A stretch of 64,000 nt of DNA from Mucilaginibacter rubeus (GCF_003286415.2 NZ_CP043450.1:2976001-3040000), one strand, 5' to 3'. Counted from the stretch's first letter, positions 37,215 through 46,055 are shown. Made by a program: numbers and translations. The notes: generated by a model from the letters alone, not told the origin.

Positions 37215-38711
37215 ATGCCTTCCACCTACTGGTTAACCCGCTTTATGATACTCCGGCTGCTCGGCGTCATCTATGCTATAGCCTTTTTGGTGGCCATTAA
37301 CCAGATTATTCCGCTAATTGGCTCAAACGGGTTATTACCCGTTAAGCTTTACTTTAACCATATCAGTTCAGCTCTTGGCTCAACAGGAGCGGGCTTTATC
37401 CGCCTGCCCTCCGTTTTTTGGTTTACGTATTCTGATAACGTTTTGTTATATGCCGCCTGGGGCGGACTAATACTTTCCATTGTGCTAATTGCCGGTTATG
37501 CCAACATACCATTGCTTACCGTACTCTGGTTCCTGTATTTGTCCTTTATCCACGCCGGGCAGGACTGGTATGGATACGGCTGGGAAATCCAACTGGCCGA
37601 AACCGGTTTCCTGGCGATATTTCTTTGCCCGCTTTGGGATATGCGGCCTTTTCCTAAATATCCACCGCCCCTGCTCATTATCATACTTTTCAGGTGGCTC
37701 ATTTTCCGGATCATGCTGGGTGCCGGTCTTATTAAATACCGCGGAGACCAGGTCTGGCGAAATGGCACAGCACTCTATTACTATTTTGAAACGCAGCCTA
37801 TTCCCGGCCCATTCACACGCTGGTTTCATTTTTTACCGCGCACGCTCTTAAAAATCGGCGTATGGTTTAACTGGTTAGCCGAGCTCATAGCTCCATGGTT
37901 CAGTTTCGGCCCAAAATTGGCCCGGCACATAGCGGGCGTCATCATGATTTTGCTTCAACTGGCCATATTTATCAGCGGTAACCTGTCATTTTTAAACTGG
38001 CTCACTATCGTCCCTGCATTGGCTTGCTTTGACGATAGTATTTGGAAAAAGATCCTTCCGAACGTGCTTGTTAAAAAAGCTGAAGCCGCTATAGCCGGTG
38101 CACACGAATCAAAAGCAATGACTACCGCTTCGTGGGTTGTGGCCGGTATTGTTGCATTACTAAGTATACAGCCTACGCTCAACTTGCTTTCTCCCAACCA
38201 GGTGATGAATACTTCCTTCGATCCGCTTGAACTGGTTAATACTTACGGGGCATTTCGCTCGGTGGGGCAAGAGCGGTATAATGTAGTTTTTGAAGGCACA
38301 AGCGACGATACCACCGGAAATAAAGCGCGATGGAAACCCTATATCTATAAAGGGTTACCGGTTTTACCAAATAAGCGACCACCTCAAATAGCCCCATACC
38401 AGTTGCGTCTGGACTGGCAAATGTGGTTCGCCGCCATGTCATCGGCCGATCAATATCCCTGGACCTACAACCTAACCTGGAAACTGCTTCATAATGATCC
38501 CGGCGCTGTAAGTTTATTTGCCATAAATCCTTTTCCCAACAAACCGCCCCGTTATATCCGGGCAGTACGTTACAGGTATTGGTTTGCCGATCCTGGAAAT
38601 ACAGAGGGTATTTTCTGGAAACGTCAGGAAACAGACCTCTGGCTCCCCATACTTTCTGCAGAAAACCCGCAGCTTATCGCATTCCTGAAAAGTGAAGAGT
38701 GGCTCCGGTAA
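37215..38711 (+). CDS. lipase maturation factor family membrane protein
   Basis: Multi-pass membrane protein of 498 residues related to vertebrate lipase maturation factor. Several helices span residues 8-320, with the family-typical stretches FIHAGQDWYGYGWEIQLAE, FRIMLGAGLIKYRGDQVWRN and TALYYYFETQPIPGPFT. A soluble C-terminal part follows from about 335 (GAFRSVGQERYNVVFEG; RLDWQMWFAAM; YPWTYNLTWKLL). The family is frequent in bacteria, where its task is unknown; help with folding of exported proteins is the usual guess. It may be co-transcribed with msrA and runs almost into the convergent histidine kinase gene. Confidence 0.85.
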   Translation: MPSTYWLTRFMILRLLGVIYAIAFLVAINQIIPLIGSNGLLPVKLYFNHISSALGSTGAGFIRLPSVFWFTYSDNVLLYAAWGGLILSIVLIAGYANIPLLTVLWFLYLSFIHAGQDWYGYGWEIQLAETGFLAIFLCPLWDMRPFPKYPPPLLIIILFRWLIFRIMLGAGLIKYRGDQVWRNGTALYYYFETQPIPGPFTRWFHFLPRTLLKIGVWFNWLAELIAPWFSFGPKLARHIAGVIMILLQLAIFISGNLSFLNWLTIVPALACFDDSIWKKILPNVLVKKAEAAIAGAHESKAMTTASWVVAGIVALLSIQPTLNLLSPNQVMNTSFDPLELVNTYGAFRSVGQERYNVVFEGTSDDTTGNKARWKPYIYKGLPVLPNKRPPQIAPYQLRLDWQMWFAAMSSADQYPWTYNLTWKLLHNDPGAVSLFAINPFPNKPPRYIRAVRYRYWFADPGNTEGIFWKRQETDLWLPILSAENPQLIAFLKSEEWLR

Positions 38712-38715
38712 AGCA

Positions 38716-41070
38716 TTAAACCTGTTCTATCGGTAAACTAAAGTGAAAAACAGATCCGGTTCCGCTTTCACTTTCTGCCCAGATCTGCCCATCATGCCTG
38801 CGGATGATCTCGGCACTTAAATAAAGGCCGATACCAAAACCTGAGATATGGCGAGTATGGCTGGTTTCCACCCGGTAATAACGATCAAATATTTTAGGCA
38901 AGTCCAGCTCCTTGATCCCCATACCTCGATCTTTCACGCTTACTTCGGCGAAGCCGTTAACCAAGGCGCACCTTAGCTCGATATCTTTATTTTTAGGCGA
39001 ATATTTTACAGCGTTACTAAGCAGATTGGAAATAACGGAGCCTATCTTTTCCCTGTCGGCGTTTACCTGTACATGATCACAAATATCAATATGAATGATA
39101 TGCGAAGAAACTGTCAATTCATATTCTTCCACAACTTCGCTGATCAGCTCGTCCAGATCAAATAACTCTTTATCTATGGCGATTTTACCGGACTCCAGCC
39201 GGGAAACATTCAGGAAACCATTGATCATACTGCTCATTCTTCGCGCCTGGATTTCTGCCTTTTCCATAGCGCCCGCCAGGAAACTGTCCTCACTGCCTTT
39301 CAGCTTAATATTGGTAACCTGAATCAGGGCCATCAATGACGTTAGCGGTGTTTTAAGCTCGTGGCTTACCATACCTATAAAATCGCTCTTCCGCTGTTCG
39401 TCCTGTTTCTTTTCTGAAATATCCCGCGCAATCTTGGAGATGCCGGTAATATTGCCATGTATGTCAAATATAGGCGAAACCGTAAGGGACACATTCAACA
39501 TACGACCATCGCTTGTAAGTCTTTCAGTTTCATAATGCTCTATCCGCTCCCCTTTTTTAATACGGATAACAAGTTCGGGTTCCTCATCTACACGCTCTTC
39601 AGGGAAAATCTTCAAAATTGACTGACCAATCATTTCCTCAGCAGTATAGCCAAAAAGCCTTTCGGCCGCCCTGTTCCAACTGGTGACTACCCCATCCAGT
39701 GTTTTGCTGATGATAGCATCGTCTGATGATTCAACAATAGCCGCGAGCTTCGCACTTCGTTCCTCGGCAAGTTTTTGTTCTGAAATATCAAGTGCTATCA
39801 CCAGGCCCGCGTAAACCGCTCCGTTATTATTTTTCAGTGGCACAAAATCAACCTGAAAATCTTCTCCCGCAGGACTTTTAAGCTCAGTCCGGATCTGCTC
39901 ACCGTTTAGCATCCTATCGTAATAACCTTTTGTTGCCTCGTATCGATCCGGGGTTGTAACAGATGCCATGGGCACACCTCTGTAACTGGAGCGGTGGTAT
40001 CCTAACTTATCCATCAGATCACCCTCTACCGTAACCAGGTTATGTGCCGGATCCATCACCAGAATTAACGATTTTGGAATATTTACAGCAATGGAACGAA
40101 ATAACCGCTCACTCTGCTGGGTTTCCTCCCGGCTTTTTTGTAAATCTTCGTTGGTTGCCAGCATTTCTTCGTTAGCGGCTGCCAGTTCTTCGTTTATCGC
40201 GGTGAGCTCTTCATTAAGTGCCTGGGTTTCTTCCTCACTTTCTGCCAGTGCCCTGGTACGGGTAGCTACCTTTTCTTCAAGCAATTCGTTCATTTCAGAG
40301 AGCTGGTGCTGCGTTTGGAAAAGCTCTTCGTTAATGGCCGTCAGTTCTTCATTTGCTGCTGTGATTTCCTCGTTGGCTGCCGTTAGTTCTTCATTGAAAG
40401 CCGCTGTTTCTTCCTCTTTGGCCTGTAGTTCTTTTTGAAGCCTGTCTTTCTCCCGCACATCCCGCATGATATTGAAATAAGATATCAATGCAATAATAAT
40501 AGCGAGCGCAAGGGCTGCAATAATAGCCGTTGGGGCAAAAAAGGTATACTTCTCTAAAACCAATGCCCGTTGCTCCAGTAATCTCCGTTCATCATTTTCT
40601 GCACGATCAACAGCAGAACGCAGCGCATCCATAGCAGATTTGCCCCGTTCCAAGTCTATGGGTGGTATCAGCTGGTTTTGTTGCTTCTTGGAAACAAACT
40701 CTTTCAGAATTTCCATGCGCTGAGTAAGTACGTCATGCACCTTAACCAGATTTGCCTGCTGCTGCGGATTATCGGCAGTGAGTACACTCACTTCATTAAC
40801 AAGTTTGGTTGCACGTTGGTAAGCGCCGTTATATGGCTCCAAAAAGGCGATTTTACCGGTAAGCAAATAACCTCGCTGCCCGGTTTCGGCATCCTTCATC
40901 ACAGACATAGCCTGCTCCAGCTTTTGGATCACCAATGTACTGTGCTCTACAGCCTTGTTACTATTCAGAAGATTATTTAGTGTAATATAAGATATGATGC
41001 CGACTACAAGTAAGGTTATAATAGAAAACCCATAGCCGAGTTGCAGGTTACGGTTAAATTTTAGCTTCAT
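38716..41070 (-). CDS. membrane histidine kinase: CHASE3, long coiled coil, two PAS domains
   Basis: Sensor kinase of 784 residues; the ATG at 41070 precedes the first membrane helix (11-31). A CHASE3 sensor domain (32-176) lies in the periplasm, and the second helix is at 177-199. Residues 205-325 form a striking coiled coil of near-repeats (ELTAANEEITAANEELTAI). Two PAS domains follow (about 325-440 and 445-565), then HisKA with His570 in the motif MVSHELKTPLTSL and a C-terminal ATPase (KDRGMGIKELDLPKIFDRYY; SGFGIGLYL). No response regulator gene is adjacent, so its partner is elsewhere. Ligand unknown. Confidence 0.9.
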   Translation of the reverse strand: MKLKFNRNLQLGYGFSIITLLVVGIISYITLNNLLNSNKAVEHSTLVIQKLEQAMSVMKDAETGQRGYLLTGKIAFLEPYNGAYQRATKLVNEVSVLTADNPQQQANLVKVHDVLTQRMEILKEFVSKKQQNQLIPPIDLERGKSAMDALRSAVDRAENDERRLLEQRALVLEKYTFFAPTAIIAALALAIIIALISYFNIMRDVREKDRLQKELQAKEEETAAFNEELTAANEEITAANEELTAINEELFQTQHQLSEMNELLEEKVATRTRALAESEEETQALNEELTAINEELAAANEEMLATNEDLQKSREETQQSERLFRSIAVNIPKSLILVMDPAHNLVTVEGDLMDKLGYHRSSYRGVPMASVTTPDRYEATKGYYDRMLNGEQIRTELKSPAGEDFQVDFVPLKNNNGAVYAGLVIALDISEQKLAEERSAKLAAIVESSDDAIISKTLDGVVTSWNRAAERLFGYTAEEMIGQSILKIFPEERVDEEPELVIRIKKGERIEHYETERLTSDGRMLNVSLTVSPIFDIHGNITGISKIARDISEKKQDEQRKSDFIGMVSHELKTPLTSLMALIQVTNIKLKGSEDSFLAGAMEKAEIQARRMSSMINGFLNVSRLESGKIAIDKELFDLDELISEVVEEYELTVSSHIIHIDICDHVQVNADREKIGSVISNLLSNAVKYSPKNKDIELRCALVNGFAEVSVKDRGMGIKELDLPKIFDRYYRVETSHTRHISGFGIGLYLSAEIIRRHDGQIWAESESGTGSVFHFSLPIEQV

Positions 41071-41454
41071 AAGGTAAACCAACGCACGTATAAGTGCGCC
41101 CGCTAAAGTTAGGTTTTTACAAAAAAATACCACAAGCATGTTTATCTATGGCAGTCGATAAACGCCCAAGTAACATACATGTTACAATAATTAATACTGA
41201 CTTAATTTAACCGTGTCGTTGTGCCGGATCATTCGTCACTTTTTGTTACGCATATTTTTATTATCGATAAATACACTCTCGTTTAGCGACTAAAAAAACC
41301 GCGAAAATTAATCCATCAGTAAAAATGTCTAACTGAAACTCTGATCTGTCCGGTTCATAGCATCTGTCGTTCCTATATCAATCATGACGATATAATTTTG
41401 TTATAACAAACAATCAAAAACAACTGAACAGCATACTTAAAAACGATATTTATC
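41071..41454. other. divergent intergenic region between the CHASE3 kinase and the hydrolase-ohr pair
   Basis: About 384 bases with no plausible gene. It contains GTAACATACATGTTAC (41170-41185), a 7-base perfect inverted repeat with 2-base spacer about 100 bases before the kinase start. It also contains the promoter palindrome at 41397-41410, described separately. Confidence 0.6.
41393..41410 (+). promoter_or_regulatory. -7 element overlapped by a 14-bp perfect palindrome ahead of the hydrolase-ohr pair
   Basis: TAATTTTG (41393-41400) is an exact -7 match. It shares four bases with TTTGTTATAACAAA (41397-41410), a perfect 14-base palindrome that would cover the transcription start, about 45 bases before the hydrolase ATG. 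This is a typical repressor position. Peroxide-responsive MarR/OhrR-type proteins often control ohr, but none is encoded in this window. Confidence 0.5.
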
Positions 41455-42510
41455 ATGGAAAACAAAACAAACTTCAGTCGCCGCCGCTTCCTTAGCATCA
41501 CCGCCCTAACTGTTGCAGCTGCAGAATTTGGCGGCTTCGGATTATTGAAAGCTGAAACCAGGAATACTGATTCATCTGCGCCACAAAACACTCCTTTTTC
41601 CAACAGAAGTTTTGATACCATCAAACAGGTAAAAACCAGCCTGCTTGACATCGGATATGCCGAAAGCGGTCCGGCTAACGGACAACCTGTGATATTACTT
41701 CACGGCTGGCCTTATGATATACATAGTTATGTTGAGGTGTCTGCCATACTTGCTAAGGCTGGTTACAGGGTAATAGTTCCTCATTTGCGCGGCCATGGTA
41801 CAACACAATTCCTTTCGGCACAAACATTCAGAAACGGACAACAGGCCGCATTAGCAACCGATATCATCGAGCTAATGGATGCCTTGAAAATAGATAGCGC
41901 GATTATTGGCGGGTTTGACTGGGGCGCTCGCACAGCCGATATCATGGCAGCCTTATGGCCCGAACGTTGTAAAGCCCTGGTATCTGTAAGCGGTTACCTG
42001 ATAGGCAGCCAGGAAGCAAATAAAAAACCATTACCGCCAAAAGCAGAACTATCATGGTGGTACCAGTTTTATTTTAGCACTGAACGCGGCCGCGCGGGCT
42101 ATGAAGCCAACAGGCGCGATTTTAACAGGCTGATCTGGGAAACGGCTTCACCTAAATGGAAGTTCAGCGACGCCGAATTTGAGCGCTCAGTTCCAGCTTT
42201 TGACAACCCTGATCACGTTGCCATTGTGATACATAATTACCGCTGGCGCCTGGCCCTTGCCGAAGGTGAAGCAAAATACGACGAGCTTGAAAAGAAACTG
42301 GCCATGGCCCCTCCTATCACCGTGCCAACGGTAACACTTGAAGGCGACGCCAACGGTGCACCGCATCCTCAACCTGCTGATTACGCCATCAGGTTTAAAG
42401 GCAAATATGCACACCACACCATAACCGGTGGTATCGGCCATAATCTTCCGCAGGAAGCCCCTAAAGCTTTTGCTGACGCGATAATTGAAGCCGAAAGCTT
42501 TACTAAATAA
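41455..42510 (+). CDS. Tat-exported alpha/beta hydrolase (epoxide hydrolase/dehalogenase-like)
   Basis: A 351-residue protein with a twin-arginine signal (NFSRRRFLSITALTVAAAEF). The catalytic fold shows HGWPYDIHSY (oxyanion-hole HGxP motif), GGFDWGART with Asp155 in the nucleophile position, and a C-terminal catalytic His in GGIGHNLPQEAP. An Asp nucleophile is typical of epoxide hydrolases and haloalkane dehalogenases, not of esterases. Periplasmic action is implied by the signal. It is followed 30 bases later by an ohr gene, so both probably respond to peroxide or reactive electrophiles. The substrate is unknown. Confidence 0.85.
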   Translation: MENKTNFSRRRFLSITALTVAAAEFGGFGLLKAETRNTDSSAPQNTPFSNRSFDTIKQVKTSLLDIGYAESGPANGQPVILLHGWPYDIHSYVEVSAILAKAGYRVIVPHLRGHGTTQFLSAQTFRNGQQAALATDIIELMDALKIDSAIIGGFDWGARTADIMAALWPERCKALVSVSGYLIGSQEANKKPLPPKAELSWWYQFYFSTERGRAGYEANRRDFNRLIWETASPKWKFSDAEFERSVPAFDNPDHVAIVIHNYRWRLALAEGEAKYDELEKKLAMAPPITVPTVTLEGDANGAPHPQPADYAIRFKGKYAHHTITGGIGHNLPQEAPKAFADAIIEAESFTK

Positions 42511-42540
42511 TTCAATACCTCTTAAAATTCCCTAAATAAA

Positions 42541-43011
42541 ATGGAACCAGTAACAGTAATTGATGTAACCAATAACGCGCAGATAGTTGCGGATAAAGTA
42601 TTATATACAGGCAAAGTAAAAACAACCGGCGGCCGCGAAGGCACCTCAAAAAGCACCGATGGCCGTTTGGATATCAGTCTGTCTACTCCGGGAGGGCAAG
42701 GCAGCGGGACTAATCCCGAGCAGCTATTTGCTGCCGGTTGGTCGGCTTGTTTTATTGGTGCTATGAGGCGCAATGCGGCAGGTTTGCAAATCCCGCTTCC
42801 GGCTGATACTACCGTTGAAGCAGAAATTGACCTGGCCACAAACGGCGAGGGAAGCAGCCTTGCCTTTAGCCTCCAGGCGCGTTTGAAAGTTTATCTTCCC
42901 GGCCTTACAGCAGACCAGGCAAAGGCAGTGGTTGAAGCCGCACACCAAACCTGCCCTTATTCAAAGGCTACACGCGGTAATATCAACGTTTTAATTAATG
43001 TTTCTGTCTGA
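42541..43011 (+). CDS. ohr: Ohr/OsmC-family organic hydroperoxide reductase
   Basis: A 156-residue thiol peroxidase. Both active cysteines are present: Cys70 in GWSACF and Cys138 in HQTCPYS, with the Ohr-typical block GTNPEQLFAAGWSACFIGAM and the N-terminal LYTGKVKTTGGREG including the conserved Arg. It reduces organic hydroperoxides, usually with lipoylated proteins as electron donors. The gene is in an operon with the Tat hydrolase upstream and ends at a strong hairpin. The promoter palindrome at 41397 probably controls the pair. Confidence 0.92.
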   Translation: MEPVTVIDVTNNAQIVADKVLYTGKVKTTGGREGTSKSTDGRLDISLSTPGGQGSGTNPEQLFAAGWSACFIGAMRRNAAGLQIPLPADTTVEAEIDLATNGEGSSLAFSLQARLKVYLPGLTADQAKAVVEAAHQTCPYSKATRGNINVLINVSV

Positions 43012-43040
43012 TAAGATCGAAACAAGGCTATAAAAACAAA

Positions 43041-43099
43041 CCGGCTGCAATTATACCTTTTCAAAACACGGGGGGTATAACTGCAGCCGGATCGCTTTT
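43041..43099. terminator. terminator between ohr and the universal stress protein gene
   Basis: A 17-base stem (43041-43057 with 43074-43090, one mismatch) beginning CCGGCTGCA is followed by ATCGCTTTTT. It lies between convergent genes. Confidence 0.8.
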
Positions 43100-43109
43100 T
43101 AAAAACAGT

Positions 43110-43967
43110 CTATTTCACAGCGGGGAAAACCAATAGCGGAATAGTGATACGACCGGCCATTTTTTCACTGTGGCTGCTTTTCAGCAAGCGGTAAACAAAA
43201 CTATGAGGCCTGTGCACCATTACCAGCATATCCACCTGCCCGTGTTCACAAAGCCAGCTTAAACCAGCTTCAACCTTGCTGTTCCGCACACTGCGATAAT
43301 ATATGTGCGGGTAATTCGCTTTGTTAGATACATGGGTCATGAAATCCGAGATTGTCTTTTTCAACTCGGCGGTGAGTTCTTCACCATCATAAACATGGGT
43401 AAGCAAAATTTCGGCACCTAAAATTTTGGCGAGCGGAATCAAATGAAACAAGCTCTGTATATCATTCTCCGGATCAGCAAAATCCGTTGCGAAAGCTATT
43501 TTTTTTAAGGGCACAAATTGAGTATCGGGAGAAATAAGCATTAAAGGCCTGGTGGTATTTGCTATCATGTTTTTACAGTGGTTGCCTAATAAAAAGCTAC
43601 TCATCCCTTCGCCATGAGTACCCATCACTACCAAATCAACCGATTGGCTTTCCGCATAGCTTTCCACAACATCAGTCAAAATTCCCGGTTCATTTTTAAT
43701 AGTAATTTCGGGGATAAAACCGTTAGTATTAGCCGCCTTTTCCAACTCAGATTTTAAGCACTCAAGGCCGATAGTACTATCCCCTAACAATAATTCAAGA
43801 TCGTCCATGGGCCATACTACAGTGCCCGCTTGCGGCATCTCGGCAGGTACGATAACCGCATTACATAGTACCATGTTAGCTTTGATCTGTTTGGCAAGTT
43901 TATAGCCATATTCAGCAGCATGCTTTGCATTGGCTGAAAAATCGGTGGTAACAAGCAGTGTTTTCAT
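43110..43967 (-). CDS. tandem-domain universal stress protein
   Basis: Cytoplasmic protein of 285 residues made of two Usp domains (about 1-145 and 150-285). The first has the ATP-binding signature VVMGTHGEGMSSFLLGNHCK; the second ends MLVMVHRPHSFVYRLLKSSH and lacks the full glycine-rich loop. Usp proteins help survival under stress, including low oxygen. A TGA-N6-TCA site and -7-like element lie directly upstream, with the 24-base geometry found in the cbb3 region, so it is probably part of the oxygen regulon. Confidence 0.9.
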   Translation of the reverse strand: MKTLLVTTDFSANAKHAAEYGYKLAKQIKANMVLCNAVIVPAEMPQAGTVVWPMDDLELLLGDSTIGLECLKSELEKAANTNGFIPEITIKNEPGILTDVVESYAESQSVDLVVMGTHGEGMSSFLLGNHCKNMIANTTRPLMLISPDTQFVPLKKIAFATDFADPENDIQSLFHLIPLAKILGAEILLTHVYDGEELTAELKKTISDFMTHVSNKANYPHIYYRSVRNSKVEAGLSWLCEHGQVDMLVMVHRPHSFVYRLLKSSHSEKMAGRITIPLLVFPAVK

Positions 43968-43994
43968 GTTTTGAGTGTTGAATGTTTTACACTA

Positions 43995-44037
43995 CAAAAC
44001 TGCCTGTTTACAGGGCTAAAAATAATGACCATCGTCA
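43995..44037 (-). promoter_or_regulatory. usp promoter: TGA-N6-TCA site with 24-base spacing to a -7 element
   Basis: On the minus strand the site TGACGATGGTCA (44037-44026) is followed by CAGTTTTG (44002-43995, 7 of 8 match to TAnnTTTG). The distance from site end to -7 start is 24 bases. The site centre would fall near -41, a class II activator position. The same 8 bases CAGTTTTG recur at the ccoI promoter. Confidence 0.6.
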
Positions 44038-44118
44038 TCTATCTACGTGATTAAAAACCCAAAACAAACTGTATAACAATAAAATACCGGGTATTCCTAT
44101 CAAACAACTTAATCAGAT

Positions 44119-44475
44119 CTATTCGCCCTCATAAATCACACCTGATGACGGCGTTTCTTTCAGTTCTATCTTCTTCAGCCCCGGTAATAAAGGCTTTACT
44201 TTTTTCCAGATCCAGGTGGCCAAAAGTTCGGCCGTGGGGTTTTCTAGCCCTTCAATATTATTCAAAAGTGTATGATCAAGCATGCCAATAACTGGTGCTA
44301 CAATTGCTTTCAAGTCAGAAAAATCCAGAATCCAGCCCTCTTGTTCCAGCACATCGCCGGTAATATAAAGTGTAAGATGATAAGTGTGCCCATGCAAATT
44401 ACGGCACTTGTGGCCCTCGGGAACATGCGGCAAAAAGTGCGCGGCATCAAATGTAAAGTGTTGGTAAATGATCAT
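44119..44475 (-). CDS. queD: 6-carboxy-5,6,7,8-tetrahydropterin synthase (QueD/PTPS family)
   Basis: A 118-residue enzyme of the queuosine/7-deazaguanine route (or tetrahydropterin synthesis). Zinc ligands are His13 (FDAAHFLP) and His28 and His30 (NLHGHTYH); Cys24 in GHKCRNLHGH is the catalytic cysteine, and ILDFSDLK and LDHTLLNN are family blocks. The closing ELKETPSSGVIYEG contains the substrate-binding Glu. The gene is alone on its strand between usp and ompW. I found no preQ1 riboswitch upstream. Confidence 0.92.
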   Translation of the reverse strand: MIIYQHFTFDAAHFLPHVPEGHKCRNLHGHTYHLTLYITGDVLEQEGWILDFSDLKAIVAPVIGMLDHTLLNNIEGLENPTAELLATWIWKKVKPLLPGLKKIELKETPSSGVIYEGE

Positions 44476-44613
44476 AAATAAGTTAACTAAATAAAAGCTG
44501 TAAGATTAGGCTAAACCTATTAATGAGTATATGACCAGGATTGCTTAAGTAAGTAACCTTTATCATTGTTTGATACGCATTTTACCCGCTCACATTTTAG
44601 CACTGTATGGCAA

Positions 44614-44678
44614 TGACAATAATCAGTAAACAGCCTGCTTACCGTCATGTACCGGACTAAATACCAGCTATAGTTTTG
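44614..44678 (+). promoter_or_regulatory. ompW promoter: TGA-N6-TCA site with 46-base spacing to a -7 element
   Basis: TGACAATAATCA (44614-44625) is followed by the exact -7 element TAGTTTTG (44671-44678); site end to -7 start is 46 bases. The site centre would lie near -63, a class I position. Transcription would start about 20 bases before the ATG at 44703. Confidence 0.6.
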
Positions 44679-44702
44679 AGCCGTAATTCAAATCCATATA
44701 TT

Positions 44703-45395
44703 ATGAAAACTTTAAAACTATGTATGTTGGCGTTATGCCTGTTTAGTGCGTTTAACGGCTTAGCCCAACAGAAAAATGAATGGGATATCCGCGTGAGGGC
44801 AATAGGCATACTACCCCAGGAAAGCGCCAAAATTGGAGTTATAGGCGGCGATATCAATATAAGCAACGCGTACGTGCCCGAGCTGGATGTTACTTATTTC
44901 TTCGCCAAAAACTTCTCGGCCGAACTGATTCTTGGTACATCAAAGCATAAAGTAAAAACGCAGGGATCAAACCTTACAGCTATAGGCGGCAGTTCTTCGG
45001 CAGATATTAACCTTGGCAAAGTTTGGTTGCTACCACCCACCCTTACTTTACAATACCATTTGCCAACCGGTACAGCATTTAAACCCTACATAGGCGCGGG
45101 TGCAAATTATACCATATTTTATAATGCCGATAAAGGCCCGGTTGTACAGGCAATAAATTATCAAAACAAGTTTTCGTTTGCAACGCAGGCCGGTATTGAT
45201 TACGACATTACTAAAACCGTATTCCTAAATATTGATGTGAAGAAACTTTTCCTGAATACTAATGCAACCGTAAACGCCGCTAACCTCACACCTGCCGGTA
45301 ATCAATCACTTGAACCTGTATTGAAACACATTGGTGCGGATGTTAAAATAAGGCCCTGGGTAGTTGGCATTGGAGTTGGATACCGGATAAAGTAA
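44703..45395 (+). CDS. ompW: OmpW-family outer-membrane beta-barrel protein
   Basis: A 230-residue small barrel with a signal peptide (MLALCLFSAFNGLAQQ). Family marks include the N-terminal WDIRVRAIGILPQES, VPELDVTYFFAKNFSAELIL, LPPTLTLQYHLP, FKPYIGAGANYTIFY, and the last strand WVVGIGVGYRIK. OmpW forms a narrow hydrophobic-lined channel in the outer membrane. In enterobacteria ompW is under FNR and oxygen control, which agrees with the TGA-N6-TCA promoter here. The ATG at 44703 was chosen because it begins the signal peptide. Confidence 0.9.
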   Translation: MKTLKLCMLALCLFSAFNGLAQQKNEWDIRVRAIGILPQESAKIGVIGGDINISNAYVPELDVTYFFAKNFSAELILGTSKHKVKTQGSNLTAIGGSSSADINLGKVWLLPPTLTLQYHLPTGTAFKPYIGAGANYTIFYNADKGPVVQAINYQNKFSFATQAGIDYDITKTVFLNIDVKKLFLNTNATVNAANLTPAGNQSLEPVLKHIGADVKIRPWVVGIGVGYRIK

Positions 45396-45477
45396 TAATT
45401 TTCAACACGATACAACAATTTCAAAATAGCCAGGCAGCGATCTCCTGGTTATTTTATGAACACTCAGTTCCGCTTTA

Positions 45478-45542
45478 TGATATCAATCAATAAAAAAGGT
45501 GACGAAAGTCATTTTTTTTAAGCGATGTGATCACTACTCTTA
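45478..45542 (+). promoter_or_regulatory. tandem TGA-N6-TCA sites ahead of the small coiled-coil gene
   Basis: TGATATCAATCA (45478-45489) and TGACGAAAGTCA (45500-45511) start exactly 22 bases apart. Measured to one weak -7-like element, TACTCTTA (45535-45542, 6 of 8), their spacings are 46 and 24, the two values seen at the other promoters of the island. Predicted transcription start is at or next to the ATG at 45547. Confidence 0.45.
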
Positions 45543-45546
45543 TGGC

Positions 45547-45921
45547 ATGGAACAAATCAACATAAAACACACCACTCCTCTTCACCAGGAATGGCTGCGG
45601 AGGCTTGATTTTTATCATTTTGAGTTATTTCTCATACAAGAGCAGTTGGACGAAGTAACAGAGGGCAGTGCGGATAAGGATCTTTTAAAAAGGGCGGAGC
45701 ATTTTAAGGCCGTACTAATTGCCCGCAAAAATCATATCGACAAATTAAGAAACCGGATCCGTGAAAACCTGAACCGGTTGGCAGCGGACGCTGCGGATGA
45801 AGACTCCGTTGACAAAACTTTAAAAATCTTCGAAGTCTTAAATCAGGAATGTTTAGCGCAACAGCAATCGGTAAACGAATTAAGATCGGAATTTGAACAA
45901 TTCACTACCGAATGGGCGTAA
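45547..45921 (+). CDS. small helical coiled-coil protein of unknown function
   Basis: A 124-residue protein I do not recognise. It is almost wholly helical by composition, with heptad-like stretches (LHQEWLRRLDFYHFELFLIQ; LLKRAEHFKAVLIARKNHID; DKLRNRIRENLNRLAADAAD) and an acidic end. There is no signal peptide or membrane helix. I prefer the ATG at 45547 to a GTG at 45499 that overlaps a regulatory site. Two TGA-N6-TCA sites stand in front of it and the FixL-like kinase gene follows, so it is probably made under low oxygen. It might be a scaffold or a metal-binding helical bundle (several His and Glu), but this is a guess. Confidence 0.7.
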   Translation: MEQINIKHTTPLHQEWLRRLDFYHFELFLIQEQLDEVTEGSADKDLLKRAEHFKAVLIARKNHIDKLRNRIRENLNRLAADAADEDSVDKTLKIFEVLNQECLAQQQSVNELRSEFEQFTTEWA

Positions 45922-45960
45922 GATCAGGCCATCTATAAGTAAACTCTTCAGTTTAAAAAA

Positions 45961-46025
45961 TGATCAATATCACTTTTTAAACTGAAGGTGATTATGCTCC
46001 ACTTTGCATTGGGTACGGATATTTG
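45961..46025 (+). promoter_or_regulatory. kinase promoter: TGA-N6-TCA site with 46-base spacing
   Basis: TGATCAATATCACTTTT (45961-45977) holds the site at 45961-45972. GATATTTG (46018-46025, 7 of 8) is the -7 candidate; site end to -7 start is 46 bases. The presence of a site here implies that the two-component system controls its own synthesis. Confidence 0.55.
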
Positions 46026-46055
46026 TTTGCCACATAAAATGGCGATGGGTTTAAT

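Noticed and set aside
41236..41245. TCACTTTTTG, resembling the right half of the TGA-N6-TCA motif
   Set aside because: The left half reads GAT, not TGA, at the required distance, and it does not fit the 46 or 24 spacing to the nearby -7 element.
44560..44625. Possible use of the ompW site for queD on the opposite strand
   Set aside because: No -7-like element occurs at 46 or 24 bases in the queD direction.
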